The notes under the pieces are model-generated. The model worked only from the letters and a program-made list of their open reading frames with translations, made no database searches and had not been told where the DNA came from. From NCBI RefSeq assembly GCF_007280415.1, contig NZ_VKKU01000001.1, positions 248,001 through 312,000 of the forward strand: DNA of 64,000 nucleotides, read 5' to 3'. Position numbers and translations under genes: made by a program. This document shows, piece by piece, positions 51,334-61,284 of this stretch (position 1 is its first letter; every line of letters starts with the position of its first letter). The stretch comes from Sphingorhabdus contaminans. GTDB taxonomy: Bacteria; Pseudomonadota; Alphaproteobacteria; Sphingomonadales; Sphingomonadaceae.

Positions 51334-52071
51334 TCATAATTCCCCTCTTAACGCCTTTCCAAGCAGGTGAAAATAGGTTTGGGAGTCCGGATCATTTTCG
51401 GTGCCCCATTCCGGATGCCATTGCACGGCCAGCAGTGGTGCACCATTGGGACGGGCGCTATATGCTTCGATCAGGCCGTCAGGCGCACGCGCTTCGATCG
51501 ACAAACCTTCGCCCAGTTGACCGATGCCCTGATAGTGGACCGAATTCACATCCAGACTGTTTTTTGCGTAGGCGGCCTCCAGCATTCCTCCAGCAACAAT
51601 CTCTACGGGATGGCGGTGGCTGAACATAGCGTCGAAACTGACATCGTCAGGTGCATGATGGCGGATCAGGTCATCGCTAGCACTTGTGTCGCGCCGTAAT
51701 GTGCCACCTAAAGCCACATTGATTTCCTGAAAACCGCGGCAGATACCAAAGACGGGTTTTTGCGCATCAATCATACGATCTACCATTGATAACGCGATTT
51801 CATCACGCGCGTCATCAAAGGGACCTTCGCCACCTTGCTGGTTATAACGCCGCGTTGCGACATTGGACGGGCTTCCTGTGAGCAAAATCCCATCCAGCCG
51901 CGGCACCACTTCGGCAGCGGTCATCAAGTGGGGCAGAGAGGGTACAATGAGCGCCGCGACATTCGCATAGGCCATTGCCGCGCGGATATAGCGATCCATT
52001 ACGGCTTGCGCGCTTTCGGTTCCGACAATCCGGTTGCAGGCAATCACGCCAAGCACAGGTCTGGCGGTCAT
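51334..52071 (-). CDS. Class I glutamine amidotransferase-like hydrolase (PuuD-like)
   Basis: A 245-residue enzyme of the peptidase C26 group; PuuD hydrolyses gamma-glutamyl-GABA in putrescine catabolism. Nucleophile C111 is in VFGICRGFQEINV, and the His-Glu pair is in AVQWHPEW near the C terminus. GILLTGSPSNV and MFSHRHPVEI support the family. ATG 52071 overlaps the preceding membrane-protein stop by four bases; the longer frame to 52257 overlaps that gene and is rejected. No gamma-glutamylputrescine synthetase (PuuA) is in the window. Confidence 0.85.
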   Translation of the reverse strand: MTARPVLGVIACNRIVGTESAQAVMDRYIRAAMAYANVAALIVPSLPHLMTAAEVVPRLDGILLTGSPSNVATRRYNQQGGEGPFDDARDEIALSMVDRMIDAQKPVFGICRGFQEINVALGGTLRRDTSASDDLIRHHAPDDVSFDAMFSHRHPVEIVAGGMLEAAYAKNSLDVNSVHYQGIGQLGEGLSIEARAPDGLIEAYSARPNGAPLLAVQWHPEWGTENDPDSQTYFHLLGKALRGEL

Positions 52072-52382
52072 TGACTGGTTTCCTTTGCCACTTCCTGTTT
52101 TGCCTGATCCGCTATTTCTTCGGCCTTTTTGATTTCCATCTTCTTCTTCCGGCTGATCAAAAACTGCCAAACGCCAAAAAGATTTATCAGCAATAATACC
52201 GCATTTTGGATCGCAAGCGGTGTACCGTCTTTTGCCGTAAGGCCTGAATAGACCCATAAACAGGACACGAATGAAAACAGGAGAAAGCCGGTCCCTGTAA
52301 CTCGCCGACTATAGTCCGCGGCCACCATTGTCGCCGCCAGAATAGTGCCAATCGCTGCGATCCATTCGATAGGACCGTTCAT
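52068..52382 (-). CDS. Small polytopic membrane protein (104 aa)
   Basis: It has three likely membrane helices (IEWIAAIGTILAATMVAADYS, GFLLFSFVSCLWVYSGL, LAIQNAVLLLINLFGVWQFLI) and a charged C-terminal tail rich in Lys and Glu. The layout is PnuC/PQ-loop-like in feel, but I do not assign a family. It overlaps isovaleryl-CoA dehydrogenase upstream and the amidotransferase downstream by four bases each, so the three are surely co-transcribed. Confidence 0.75.
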   Translation of the reverse strand: MNGPIEWIAAIGTILAATMVAADYSRRVTGTGFLLFSFVSCLWVYSGLTAKDGTPLAIQNAVLLLINLFGVWQFLISRKKKMEIKKAEEIADQAKQEVAKETSQ

Positions 52383-53545
52383 GCCGCGCCGATGAGCTCA
52401 CGCCCGATCAGCATCCGCCGAATTTCATTGGTACCGGCACCAATATCGAGCAGCTTTGCATCGCGGAACAATCGTTCGACTGGCCAATCCTTTGTGTAGC
52501 CTGCGCCACCGAGAGCCTGAATGGCTTCGCCGGCAACTCGAACCGCATTTTCCGAAGCCAGCAAGATAACGCCTGCTGCGTCAAAACGCGTGGTCTGACC
52601 CGCATCGCAAGCGCGCGCAACGGCATAAGTGTAGGCGCGCGCCGAGTTAAGTGCGACATACATGTCAGCGACCTTACTTTGCATCAACTGGAATGCGCCG
52701 ATCGGTTTGCCGAACTGCTTACGCTCGCGCACGAATGGCAGAACAACGTCAAGACATGCCTGCATGATGCCAAGCTGCAGCCCCGCCAGGACTACACGTT
52801 CATAGTCCAGCCCGGACATCAGAACGCCGACTCCCCCATGCAGGGGACCGATAATCTGTTCTTCGCTGACAAAGCAGTCGTTGAAGACAAGCTCGGCAGT
52901 GGGTGATCCGCGCATACCCATTTTGTCGATTTTTTGACCGATGGAAAATCCGTCCATCCCTTTCTCGATGAGAAATGCAGTGATACCACGCGAGCCAGCC
53001 TCAGGCGACGTTTTCGCATAGACAACAAGTGTGTCCGCATAGGGTGCATTGGTAATCCAGAATTTGGTGCCGTTCAAAACATAGCCGCCTTGGACGGCGT
53101 CTGCCCTTAGCTTCATGGAAACAACATCCGACCCGGCACCGGCCTCGGACATAGCCAAGCTGCCGACATGTTCGCCTGAAATAAGTTTGGGGAGATATTT
53201 CGCCTTTTGTTCAGGCGATGCCCACCGCCGAATCTGGTTCACGCACAGATTGGAATGCGCACCATAAGACAATCCGATGGATGCAGATGCCCGGCTGACT
53301 TCTTCGACGGCAATGACATGTTCCAGATAACCAAGTCCAAGGCCGCCATCGGCTTCTTCGACCGTAAGTCCGTGCAGACCTAAATCACCCATCGCGGTCC
53401 AAAGTTCGTCACGGGGAAACCAGTCTTCGGCATCGATTTTAGAGGCCAAAGGTGCAATTTTGTCGGTAGCAAAACGCTGGGTTGTGTCGCGGATCATCTC
53501 GGCATTTTCGCCAAGGGCAAAATCTAGATTCATATGTGTTGTCAT
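52379..53545 (-). CDS. ivd: Isovaleryl-CoA dehydrogenase
   Basis: An acyl-CoA dehydrogenase of 388 residues for leucine catabolism, oxidising isovaleryl-CoA. Family features are LSYGAHSNLCVNQI, SLAMSEAGAGSDVVSMK, NGTKFWITNAP, KMGMRGSPTAELVF, and the catalytic Glu in GLDYERVVLAG, placed where isovaleryl-CoA dehydrogenases have it. QALGGAGYTKDWPVERLFRDAK closes the FAD domain. Start 53545 or 53533 are both possible. It is first in an operon with a membrane protein, PuuD-like enzyme and aminotransferase. Confidence 0.92.
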   Translation of the reverse strand: MTTHMNLDFALGENAEMIRDTTQRFATDKIAPLASKIDAEDWFPRDELWTAMGDLGLHGLTVEEADGGLGLGYLEHVIAVEEVSRASASIGLSYGAHSNLCVNQIRRWASPEQKAKYLPKLISGEHVGSLAMSEAGAGSDVVSMKLRADAVQGGYVLNGTKFWITNAPYADTLVVYAKTSPEAGSRGITAFLIEKGMDGFSIGQKIDKMGMRGSPTAELVFNDCFVSEEQIIGPLHGGVGVLMSGLDYERVVLAGLQLGIMQACLDVVLPFVRERKQFGKPIGAFQLMQSKVADMYVALNSARAYTYAVARACDAGQTTRFDAAGVILLASENAVRVAGEAIQALGGAGYTKDWPVERLFRDAKLLDIGAGTNEIRRMLIGRELIGAA

Positions 53546-53651
53546 GCCGATGTCCTGCCATCTATTTGGCCGTTCCGCAAGCTTAGGGCTGGCAATTCGG
53601 CTGTCTTCTGCTTACCGCTTGTGGAACGAGTGGGAATAAGGATGCGGTTAA

Positions 53652-54890
53652 ATGCAGCATTATGACGTGTTGATTGTCGGTGGTGGCCATAGTGGCGCAC
53701 AGGCGGCAATTGCGCTGCGCCAGGCGAAGTTCGAAGGTAGCGTGGCGATCATTGGTGATGAAACGGAATATCCCTATGAACGCCCACCGCTGTCCAAGGA
53801 TTATTTTGCAGGCGATAAGGCATTTGAACGAATAATGATCCGCCCTCCCGCATTTTGGGCGGAACGATCGATCACTATGCTGATGGGGAAGCGCGTCGAA
53901 AGCGTTGATCCTGTTGCGCATCAAGTTGCATTTTCAGATGGCGAACAGATCGGTTACGGCCAGCTTATCTGGGCTGCCGGGGGCTCTCCGCGCCGGCTCA
54001 TGTGTGACGGATCACAATTGGCGGGTGTGCACGTTGTTCGGAACAAGTCCGACGTTGATGCAATGATGGCCGAACTTGACGATGTTGCTCGCGTTGCCAT
54101 CATCGGGGGTGGCTATATCGGCCTTGAGGCAGCAGCTGTATTGCGTAAGCTGGGTAAAGAGGTGGTGGTCCTTGAGGCAATGGATCGTGTTCTTGCCCGT
54201 GTTGCGGGAGAAGAATTGTCCCGCTTTTTCGAAGCGGAACATCGCGCCCATGGTGTGGATGTACGATTAGGGGTGACTGTCGAGTCATTGACGGGGGACC
54301 ATCATGTGGATGGTGTACTGCTCGGCGATGGTGAACATATCGCTGCACAAATGGTCATTGTTGGGATTGGAATCGTTCCTGCGATCGCGCCTCTTTTGAA
54401 CGCGGGCGCTGCGGGCGGGGCAGGAGTGGATGTCGACGAATATTGCCGCACTTCACTGCCCGATGTTTTTGCGATCGGGGATTGTGCGGCGCATGCCAAC
54501 AGCTTTGCAGGCGGTGTAATTATGCGCGTCGAATCTGTTCAGAATGCGAACGATATGGCCAATGCTGTTGCAAAATCTATCGCTGGCGAACTTACAGCCT
54601 ACCACTCCGTACCGTGGTTCTGGTCGAACCAATATGATTTGCGTCTGCAGACCGTGGGCCTTTCGGTTGGTTATGACGATCATGTCGTAAGAGGCGACCC
54701 TGCAGCCCGTAGTTTTTCCGTCATTTACCTGAAGGCAGGCCGGGTCATTGCACTCGACTGTGTGAACATGACGAAGGACTATGTGCAGGGCAAAGCATTG
54801 GTGACAGAGGGTTTGCGCTTCACAAAAGAGCAATTGGCCGACACCACCATTCCCCTGAAAGAGTTGAGTGCAGGCACCGCCAGCAACTGA
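53652..54890 (+). CDS. FAD-dependent ferredoxin reductase-type oxidoreductase
   Basis: A 412-residue flavoprotein of the rubredoxin/ferredoxin reductase group that passes electrons from NAD(P)H to an iron-sulfur partner. FAD-binding [14 protein letters not shown] is at residues 6-19, the NAD(P)H-binding [15 protein letters not shown] lies near 147, and [11 protein letters not shown] plus [11 protein letters not shown] are typical. The C-terminal reductase domain has [17 protein letters not shown]. Divergent from ivd. A dicluster ferredoxin gene occurs 3 kb downstream, but a partnership is only a suggestion. Confidence 0.9.
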   Translation: MQHYDVLIVGGGHSGAQAAIALRQAKFEGSVAIIGDETEYPYERPPLSKDYFAGDKAFERIMIRPPAFWAERSITMLMGKRVESVDPVAHQVAFSDGEQIGYGQLIWAAGGSPRRLMCDGSQLAGVHVVRNKSDVDAMMAELDDVARVAIIGGGYIGLEAAAVLRKLGKEVVVLEAMDRVLARVAGEELSRFFEAEHRAHGVDVRLGVTVESLTGDHHVDGVLLGDGEHIAAQMVIVGIGIVPAIAPLLNAGAAGGAGVDVDEYCRTSLPDVFAIGDCAAHANSFAGGVIMRVESVQNANDMANAVAKSIAGELTAYHSVPWFWSNQYDLRLQTVGLSVGYDDHVVRGDPAARSFSVIYLKAGRVIALDCVNMTKDYVQGKALVTEGLRFTKEQLADTTIPLKELSAGTASN

Positions 54891-54893
54891 AAT

Positions 54894-57671
54894 TTGCCCC
54901 ACGAAAAGAAATCCCTGACGGCCATTCTTGGTCCTACCAACACCGGCAAAACCCATCTTGCCGTTGAGCGGATGTGTGCTCATTCAAGCGGTATGATCGG
55001 CTTTCCGCTGCGATTGCTGGCACGGGAAATTTATGATCGTGTGGTAGCAATCAAAGGCGTCAATCAGGTCGCTTTGATAACAGGCGAAGAGCGGATCGAA
55101 CCGCCGCAGGCGCGCTGGTATTGCTGCACCGTCGAATCCATGCCGATCCAGAGGGATTTCGCCTTTGTCGCTGTGGACGAGGCGCAGCTTGGTTCGGATC
55201 CCGAGCGTGGTCATATCTTCACCGACCGAATCCTGCATGCGCGCGGGCGTGAGGAGACGATGATTTTGGGATCGGAAAGCCTGCGTCCGCTTATCCGAAT
55301 GCTTCTGCCCGAAGCCGAAATCATCTCGCGCCCACGTTTCTCGACATTAAGCTATGCCGGAGCCAAGAAGCTCTCCAGATTGCCGAAACGCTCGGCAATT
55401 GTCGCATTCTCGATTGAGCAGGTATATGCTGTCGCAGAAACGCTCCGTCGAATGCGCGGTGGCGCCGCAGTGGTTATGGGCGCGCTCAGCCCGCGGACAC
55501 GCAATGCACAGGTCGCTATGTTTCAGTCGGGTGAGGTGGACTATCTGGTCGCAACAGATGCGATTGGCATGGGACTTAATCTTGATGTGTCCCACGTTGC
55601 CTTTGCAAGTTTGTCGAAATTTGACGGCGCCCGTAAACGGCGACTGACCGTTGCCGAAATGGCGCAAATTGCCGGTCGCGCCGGCCGTCACCAAAGGGAT
55701 GGAAGCTTTGGCACGTTGGCTGGCGAAGGAAACGAGTTTTCGCCTGAAGAGGTGCTGGCGATCGAAAATCACGAATTCCCGCGCCTTGACTGGTTATACT
55801 GGCGTGATGCCGCCCCGAGGTTGGATTCGGTAGCAACACTGATTGCCGATCTGGAGGCAAAGCCCGATCTTCCCGGACTAAAAGCAGCGCCCAAAGCTAT
55901 TGATCTCGCTGTTTTAAAGAGACTTTCTGAGATACCCGAAGTTGTCGCGCTGATCCGCCATCCTTTGGATGTCGGCCGACTTTGGGAAGTCGCCAGCCTT
56001 CCTGATTTCCGCCAGATGGGCGAGGAGCATCACAGCCGCTTTGTCGCCTCCCTGTGGCACCATCTGGGGCAAGGTGAGCGTGTGATCCCGCAATCTTTAT
56101 TTGCGACCGAGTTGGCAAGGCTCGACAATATCCAGGGCGATGTCGACACTCTATCCGCCCGGATTGCCGGTGTACGCACATGGACATATATTGCTCACCG
56201 CGTTGATTGGCTGGCCAATCCTGCGGCCATGGCCGAACGGGCGCGTGCGTTGGAGGCAAAGCTTTCAGATGCATTGCACGATGCGTTGCGGCAACGATTT
56301 GTCGATAAGCGAACAGCAATGCTTTTGCGAAGAGCGGGCGCGGATGCGGCGCTGTTCCCTGTTGAAGTCAATGCGGCTAATCGCGTTTTGGTCGATGGCG
56401 AAGATATTGGAACTTTACATGGCTTTTCGTTTCGGGTTGACCCAGGGGCGAAAGCCGGTGACCGGAAGCTGCTCTTAGCTGCGGCAGAACGGCATTTGGC
56501 AGGTTTATTGAGACAAAAGGCGAGGGATGTAGCAATGGCTGAGGACAGTGACTTTGCACTTGCAGGCGACAGCGATGGAAAGCCAGCAATCTTGTGGAAA
56601 GGTGAGCTTCTTGGCCATTTGACTAAAGGACGCAGTCTCATGCAGCCGATCTTCGCGCCGGTTAAGGCGGTTGCCGGTTTGGAAGGCGACGCGCTGCGGG
56701 AGATTATCGGGCGTGCTGAACAGTGGGTTGAGTCCCAGCTGGCAAAGGCCATGGGTGGGATTGTCGGCCTGCAAATGCTCGCGCAACAGGCAGATATTGA
56801 CGGTAATGTCCGCGCGCTTGCTGTGCAGTTGGCGGACGCAGGTGGCATAGCGGGGAGACATTATCTGGCGGACGCAATTGCCGCCCTGCCGAAAGAGGCC
56901 CGCGGTGCCGCGCGCAAAGGTGGTATCGTTTTTGGCGCATTGGATATTTATCACCACGCGGCGTTGAAGCCCGCAGCAGCAAAATGGCGCGCAGCCTTAT
57001 TCGCAGCCAGGGACGGTCGTTCAATGCCCGCCTTACCGCCCGAAAGCGCCGTGCACTTGAAGGAATGGAAATTTGCCCATCCGGGTGAAGCGCGGAACGC
57101 GGGCTACAGGCGGGTCGGAAATGAGTATGTCCGGATCGATCTGGCAGAACGCGTAATCAAGAAGGCGCATGAGGCAAGAGGTCAGTCGAACAGTTTCAGC
57201 ATGGATATGGCCTTTGCCACTTCTCTTGGTCTGAGCGATGCGGGTTTAAAAGCATTGATGCGCGATGCTGGCTTCCGACCTTTAGACGCTCCTGCTGAAA
57301 AGGCCGAGACCAAAGCAGAGGAGGGGGTAGTTGCCCCGGAAACAATTGCTGCTGAAGCAGGCAATCAAGGCATAGCAAATCCGGATCAAGCCGAAGGCGA
57401 TATCGTTGCGCTAGAAAACCGCCCCGATGTCGAAGTGCCGCCCACGGCGGTAGCACAGCCTGTAAATCTGACCCACTGGCGTTGGGTCGGGCTACCGAAA
57501 CCAAGGCCACAAGAACAGCGATCGCAACGGACCGGACCTACCCGATCCAAATCAAAAGACGCGTCCAAGAAAAAAGCTATGCCGGATCGCGCACCGGCGA
57601 AGCCAAAAGAGGTCTCGCCACCTTCAGCGCTTGCCTTGCAACTGGCGGCTTTAAAAGGCCTTAAACTTTAA
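54894..57671 (+). CDS. SUV3-like DEAD/DExH-type RNA helicase
   Basis: A 925-residue helicase homologous to mitochondrial SUV3. Walker A GPTNTGKTH is at 13-21, then FPLRLLAREIYDR, ITGEERIEPPQARWYCCTVES, VAVDEAQLGSD (motif II), GSESLRPL, DYLVATDAIGMGLNLD and AQIAGRAGRHQRDGSFGTL (motif VI). The C-terminal 150 residues are low-complexity and rich in Ala, Glu and basic residues. The start appears to be TTG at 54894, three bases after the preceding stop, since no ATG gives a complete Walker A. An S4 protein and ferredoxin follow. Confidence 0.9.
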   Translation: MPHEKKSLTAILGPTNTGKTHLAVERMCAHSSGMIGFPLRLLAREIYDRVVAIKGVNQVALITGEERIEPPQARWYCCTVESMPIQRDFAFVAVDEAQLGSDPERGHIFTDRILHARGREETMILGSESLRPLIRMLLPEAEIISRPRFSTLSYAGAKKLSRLPKRSAIVAFSIEQVYAVAETLRRMRGGAAVVMGALSPRTRNAQVAMFQSGEVDYLVATDAIGMGLNLDVSHVAFASLSKFDGARKRRLTVAEMAQIAGRAGRHQRDGSFGTLAGEGNEFSPEEVLAIENHEFPRLDWLYWRDAAPRLDSVATLIADLEAKPDLPGLKAAPKAIDLAVLKRLSEIPEVVALIRHPLDVGRLWEVASLPDFRQMGEEHHSRFVASLWHHLGQGERVIPQSLFATELARLDNIQGDVDTLSARIAGVRTWTYIAHRVDWLANPAAMAERARALEAKLSDALHDALRQRFVDKRTAMLLRRAGADAALFPVEVNAANRVLVDGEDIGTLHGFSFRVDPGAKAGDRKLLLAAAERHLAGLLRQKARDVAMAEDSDFALAGDSDGKPAILWKGELLGHLTKGRSLMQPIFAPVKAVAGLEGDALREIIGRAEQWVESQLAKAMGGIVGLQMLAQQADIDGNVRALAVQLADAGGIAGRHYLADAIAALPKEARGAARKGGIVFGALDIYHHAALKPAAAKWRAALFAARDGRSMPALPPESAVHLKEWKFAHPGEARNAGYRRVGNEYVRIDLAERVIKKAHEARGQSNSFSMDMAFATSLGLSDAGLKALMRDAGFRPLDAPAEKAETKAEEGVVAPETIAAEAGNQGIANPDQAEGDIVALENRPDVEVPPTAVAQPVNLTHWRWVGLPKPRPQEQRSQRTGPTRSKSKDASKKKAMPDRAPAKPKEVSPPSALALQLAALKGLKL

Positions 57672-57676
57672 TCCCC

Positions 57677-57940
57677 ATGCCGGAATCTGCGCTACGGATC
57701 GACAAGCTGCTGTTCTTTCTGCGCATCGCAAAAAGCCGGAACCTGGCATCCGGCTGGGCTGAAAGCGGGTTTATCCGTGTCAACGGACGTAGGATTGAAA
57801 AGGGCAGCGCAACGGTTGGCGTAAACGACGTTATAACCATGCCCCGAGGTGACGCGGTTCTGACCTTCAGGCTGATCACGATGCCTCACAGGCGCGGTCC
57901 TGCGCCTGAGGCAAAGGCTTGCTATCAAATCCTGAGCTAA
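57677..57940 (+). CDS. S4 domain RNA-binding protein (Hsp15-like)
   Basis: An 87-residue protein with the S4 fold: RIDKLLFFLRIAKSRNLASGWAESGFIRVNGRRIEKG... shows the two helices and beta strand that bind structured RNA. It resembles HslR/Hsp15, which rescues stalled 50S subunits with attached peptidyl-tRNA. It is five bases downstream of the SUV3-like helicase. The basic tail is short. Confidence 0.87.
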   Translation: MPESALRIDKLLFFLRIAKSRNLASGWAESGFIRVNGRRIEKGSATVGVNDVITMPRGDAVLTFRLITMPHRRGPAPEAKACYQILS

Positions 57941-58046
57941 AAATTTATTGTTTACGATATATCGGCGTTGACTTGACCGAGTGACTGACAATAGGCAAGA
58001 AAAGTGAAGCGGCTAATTCGCCGCCGCCTTTGGGAGAATTCCGCCG

Positions 58047-58385
58047 ATGACTTATGTTGTTACCGATGCCTGCATACGTTGCAAATATATGGATTGCGTT
58101 GAAGTCTGTCCGGTGGATTGTTTTTATGAAGGCGAGAATATGCTCGTCATCAATCCCAATGAGTGCATCGATTGCGGTGTTTGTGAACCCGAATGTCCTG
58201 CGGAAGCCATTTTGCCTGATACCGAAAGCGGTCTTGAGCAGTGGCTCGAATTGAACGCAACTTACAGCGCAGAATGGCCAAATATCACCAGCAGCCGCGA
58301 GCCGCCTGCCGATGCGGATGAGCATAAGGGCGAAGAAGGTAAATTCGACAAATATTTCTCTGCAGAGCCCGGCGAAGGGGATTGA
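58047..58385 (+). CDS. fdxA: Ferredoxin FdxA (dicluster)
   Basis: A 112-residue seven-iron ferredoxin with a [3Fe-4S] and a [4Fe-4S] cluster. The cysteine pattern is [17 protein letters not shown] near the N terminus, then [12 protein letters not shown], with a long C-terminal extension ([19 protein letters not shown]) typical of FdxA. A weak ribosome site precedes the ATG at 58047. It stands alone, 106 bases after the S4 gene, and a small hairpin follows. Confidence 0.94.
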   Translation: MTYVVTDACIRCKYMDCVEVCPVDCFYEGENMLVINPNECIDCGVCEPECPAEAILPDTESGLEQWLELNATYSAEWPNITSSREPPADADEHKGEEGKFDKYFSAEPGEGD

Positions 58386-58398
58386 CCTTGAATCATGT

Positions 58399-58423
58399 CC
58401 CGCTTCGGAAAAACTGGAGCGGG
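58399..58423. terminator. Hairpin between convergent fdxA and OYE genes
   Basis: A stem of about eight pairs (cccgcttc / ggagcggg, one G-T) sits between two convergent genes. No T run; probable terminator of modest strength. Confidence 0.5.
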
Positions 58424-58431
58424 GCTATCGT

Positions 58432-59730
58432 CTATCGGCGGGCAAATGTGGCGCGCCGATCACGTAACCAGTTTTTCTGGTAGGTTTCGACTTCGCGCAG
58501 TGCGGCAAATACTGTCATATTGAGGTCAGTTCGACCTGTTCGGCCAAGAGCGTAGATCTGGCTGTAATACCAGAATTGGACAGCGAAGCTGTCAATTGCA
58601 CGTATCATTTTGATTTTACGCAGTCCGGCGAGCCAATCGGGCAACAACGCCAATTGGGTCTCTGTTTTTGGCAATATCGCCATACCACCCAATAGTCGTT
58701 TAGGTCCGTCCGGCATGACGCACAGCGGTCTTCCCAGACCAATGACATCGGCCGCACCCGACCGCAACGCTTGCTCCATAGCTGAAGCGCTTCGAAAGCC
58801 GCCTGTTACCATCAGCGGTATGGAAAGCACATCCTTCATTGCTTTAGCAAAATCCACGAAATAGGCCTCACGTGCGATTGTTGATTCCGCGACAGCTTGC
58901 GGTTCAGCCGCGTCCATGCCTTCAATGCCCAATAGTTTAGGCTGCTCGTACGTTCCCCCTGAAATCTCGATGAGATCAACGCCAGCCTCTTGAAGCCAGC
59001 GTGCGACTATCAAACTGTCTTCAAACGCAAATCCGCCCCGTTGGAAGTCTGCGCTGTTTAGCTTGACCGAGATGGGGAAATCCGGCCCCACCAATTGACG
59101 GACTGTGTTGATTGTAAATAGAAGAAAACGCGCACGGTTTTCCAGGCTTCCTCCCCATCGGTCATCGCGTAAATTGCTGAGAGGACTCAAAAACTGGGAA
59201 ATAAGATAGCCGTGGGCGGCATGTAACTGGACGCCGGTGAAACCCGTCTCCTTGCAGATTTGGGCGGCCTGACCAAAACGGCTGATCAAATGCAGGATTT
59301 CTGTTTCGGTAAGAGCAACCGGCATGCCGAACTGACCACCGGGCAAACCCAGTTTTACCGCCGATGGCGCTTTGGGATGCGGATTAACCGTTTTCATGGT
59401 TTGACGCCCGGCGTGGCTTATCTGGGCCCAGAAATGATTTCCGCCCCGTGTCGCCGCCCTTGTCCAGCGGATCAGCGCTTCCCGCATTTCTGGTGTCGGC
59501 ATTTGGTCGATTATAACGTTACCAGGCCGTTCCAGATGATCCGCATCGATATGGATATTTCCCGAAAGATGGAGCGCTGCGCCTCCGTCCGACCAAATTC
59601 CGTAAAGCTTCTCCAGTTCCGCCGTCGGTTGTCCGTTTATATCGGCCAGACCTTCGGTCATGGCGGCTTTGGCAATCCGGTTCGACAGGCGGACACCGCA
59701 TGGCAGCGTCAGGGACTCGGCAAGTTTCAT
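58432..59730 (-). CDS. NADH:flavin oxidoreductase (old yellow enzyme family)
   Basis: A 432-residue FMN-dependent oxidoreductase. TIM-barrel signatures include RIAKAAMTEGLAD, WAQISHAGRQT, FGQAAQICKETGFTGVQLHAAHGYLISQFLSPLSN, DRWGGSLENRARFLL and PLMVTGGFRSASAMEQALRSGAADVIGLGRPL. The catalytic His pair is in HAAHGYL. Substrates are unknown; the family reduces enoates or acts on amines. Overlaps the lipoprotein gene by four bases and is last in the trmL-hemF operon. Confidence 0.88.
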   Translation of the reverse strand: MKLAESLTLPCGVRLSNRIAKAAMTEGLADINGQPTAELEKLYGIWSDGGAALHLSGNIHIDADHLERPGNVIIDQMPTPEMREALIRWTRAATRGGNHFWAQISHAGRQTMKTVNPHPKAPSAVKLGLPGGQFGMPVALTETEILHLISRFGQAAQICKETGFTGVQLHAAHGYLISQFLSPLSNLRDDRWGGSLENRARFLLFTINTVRQLVGPDFPISVKLNSADFQRGGFAFEDSLIVARWLQEAGVDLIEISGGTYEQPKLLGIEGMDAAEPQAVAESTIAREAYFVDFAKAMKDVLSIPLMVTGGFRSASAMEQALRSGAADVIGLGRPLCVMPDGPKRLLGGMAILPKTETQLALLPDWLAGLRKIKMIRAIDSFAVQFWYYSQIYALGRTGRTDLNMTVFAALREVETYQKNWLRDRRATFARR

Positions 59731-60014
59731 TCGGTGGCTGCTTTATCTTCGGTGCTCGCCGCCGCAGGCTCGGCCGTTTTATCGGTGGAATTGTCGTCCG
59801 TCTTCGCAGTGGGCTTCGCTTCTGCAGGTGGCGCTGCTTCGATCGGTCCCTCGTCTGTCGATGTATCGGTGTTGACCATATCGTCGCTAATGGTGCCTTC
59901 AAGGCTATCCAGATCGTCCATACGCGTTTCGGTTAACTGGCTGTCCTCCTTGTTGCCGCCGCAGCCGGACAATCCCACCAGAATAAACGCAGCGATAATA
60001 GTTTTGGCATGCAT
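59727..60014 (-). CDS. Acidic lipoprotein
   Basis: A 95-residue lipoprotein. The signal peptide MHAKTIIAAFILVGLSGC ends at a lipobox (LSGC, Cys18); the mature part is low complexity, rich in Asp, Glu, Thr, Ser and Ala. GGAGA seven bases upstream of the ATG at 60014 fits better than the upstream ATG at 60032. It overlaps the OYE gene by four bases. No family recognised. Confidence 0.75.
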   Translation of the reverse strand: MHAKTIIAAFILVGLSGCGGNKEDSQLTETRMDDLDSLEGTISDDMVNTDTSTDEGPIEAAPPAEAKPTAKTDDNSTDKTAEPAAASTEDKAATE

Positions 60015-60028
60015 CAAAAAATCTCCAT

Positions 60029-60694
60029 TCACGGCGTCGGGACCCTACAATCCCCATTCGCTTTGGCAAGGTTGTTGAGGAATTGGGGGAATGTAGAAAA
60101 TAACGCCGCGTCAAAATCTGCTAATGACGCGGTGATGCCCAGATCTGCAAGGCTGGTGACCGGATATTCCGCAATACCACAAGGAACAATGCCCCCGAAA
60201 TGACTGAGGTCCGGGTGAATGTTTACGGCAAATCCATGCATGGTAACCCAGCGACGAATACGCACTCCGATGGCACCGATTTTAGCTTCACGTCCATCGC
60301 GTGTGTCACACCAGATCCCGATACGCCCTTCGGCGCGGCGGGCTTCAACGTCAAATTCGGCCAAGGCATCGATCACCCAGCCTTCCAAAGCATGCACGAA
60401 GCAGCGGACGTCTTTGCACCGTTTCGCCAAATCCAGCATCACATAGCCGACACGCTGTCCCGGACCATGATAGGTGTAACGGCCGCCACGCCCTGTGTCG
60501 TAAACGGGGAAATGTCGGCTCAGCAGCTCCGCCGGATCCGCACTGGTGCCGCCCGTGTAAAGCGGTGGATGTTCCAGCAACCAGATGAGTTCTGAGGCAT
60601 CTTCTTCCCGGATCGCACTTTGCAACCTTTCCATGCGCGCCAAAGCGTCCGGGTAAGGCGTCAAGCCTTCGCTAACTTCCCAACTAACTTTCAT
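60029..60694 (-). CDS. lipB: Octanoyltransferase LipB
   Basis: A 221-residue transferase that moves octanoyl from acyl carrier protein to lipoyl domains, starting lipoate synthesis. [56 protein letters not shown] and the active-site Cys in GIVPCGI are all conserved. The lysine of KIGAIG is the usual catalytic Lys. It overlaps the acetyltransferase gene by four bases. Confidence 0.96.
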   Translation of the reverse strand: MKVSWEVSEGLTPYPDALARMERLQSAIREEDASELIWLLEHPPLYTGGTSADPAELLSRHFPVYDTGRGGRYTYHGPGQRVGYVMLDLAKRCKDVRCFVHALEGWVIDALAEFDVEARRAEGRIGIWCDTRDGREAKIGAIGVRIRRWVTMHGFAVNIHPDLSHFGGIVPCGIAEYPVTSLADLGITASLADFDAALFSTFPQFLNNLAKANGDCRVPTP

Positions 60695-61278
60695 GTGATT
60701 AACGGAATCTGGGGCGCGGCATTGGGCGGGATGAGGCCGATCAGTCGGGGGTCGGCGAAGGTTTCCACCTGCCTTTGATATGGGGTGAAGCCTGACTTGA
60801 TGTAGAAGTTAAGCGCGCCCGGTGCATCGAGAGTGCATGTGTGAACCCACAGGCGCTCCATGCCGGGTTCGCTCCACGCAAATTGCAAGGTCATGGCCAT
60901 CAACCACTTGCCATAACCCATCCCCGCCAGTTCGGGAACAAGACCGAAAAATGCAATTTCGCACTCACCCGCCACGCGAAAATCGAGTTCAACAATTCCC
61001 AGTTCAACACCACTCCGGTCGGTGACGGCCCAGATACGGACCTGCGGGTCCTGGATAATCCGGAGCAAATCCGCGTCATCAAGAGTAAGCCGCGAAAACC
61101 AGAGCCAGGGTTCCCCCACGCGGCGAAATAGTGCCCGATATTTGTTTGCGGTAGGATTTGGCCATCTTTCCAGACGTAAATCGGAAGAAGGTAACGGACG
61201 CAGCGAAGGCCTGCTTCGCATTTCCAGAGACGTTACGATCGCACCAACCTCACCTTTGGCTATGGGGGTAAACGACAT
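60691..61278 (-). CDS. GNAT family acetyltransferase
   Basis: A 195-residue N-acetyltransferase. The acetyl-CoA site is in [17 protein letters not shown] (Q/RxxGxG/A pattern), followed by [25 protein letters not shown]. The N-terminal half with [16 protein letters not shown] is variable. Substrate unknown. Its start follows hemF by six bases and its end overlaps lipB, so it belongs to the trmL-hemF-lipB operon. Confidence 0.85.
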   Translation of the reverse strand: MSFTPIAKGEVGAIVTSLEMRSRPSLRPLPSSDLRLERWPNPTANKYRALFRRVGEPWLWFSRLTLDDADLLRIIQDPQVRIWAVTDRSGVELGIVELDFRVAGECEIAFFGLVPELAGMGYGKWLMAMTLQFAWSEPGMERLWVHTCTLDAPGALNFYIKSGFTPYQRQVETFADPRLIGLIPPNAAPQIPLIT

Positions 61279-61284
61279 ATTCCT

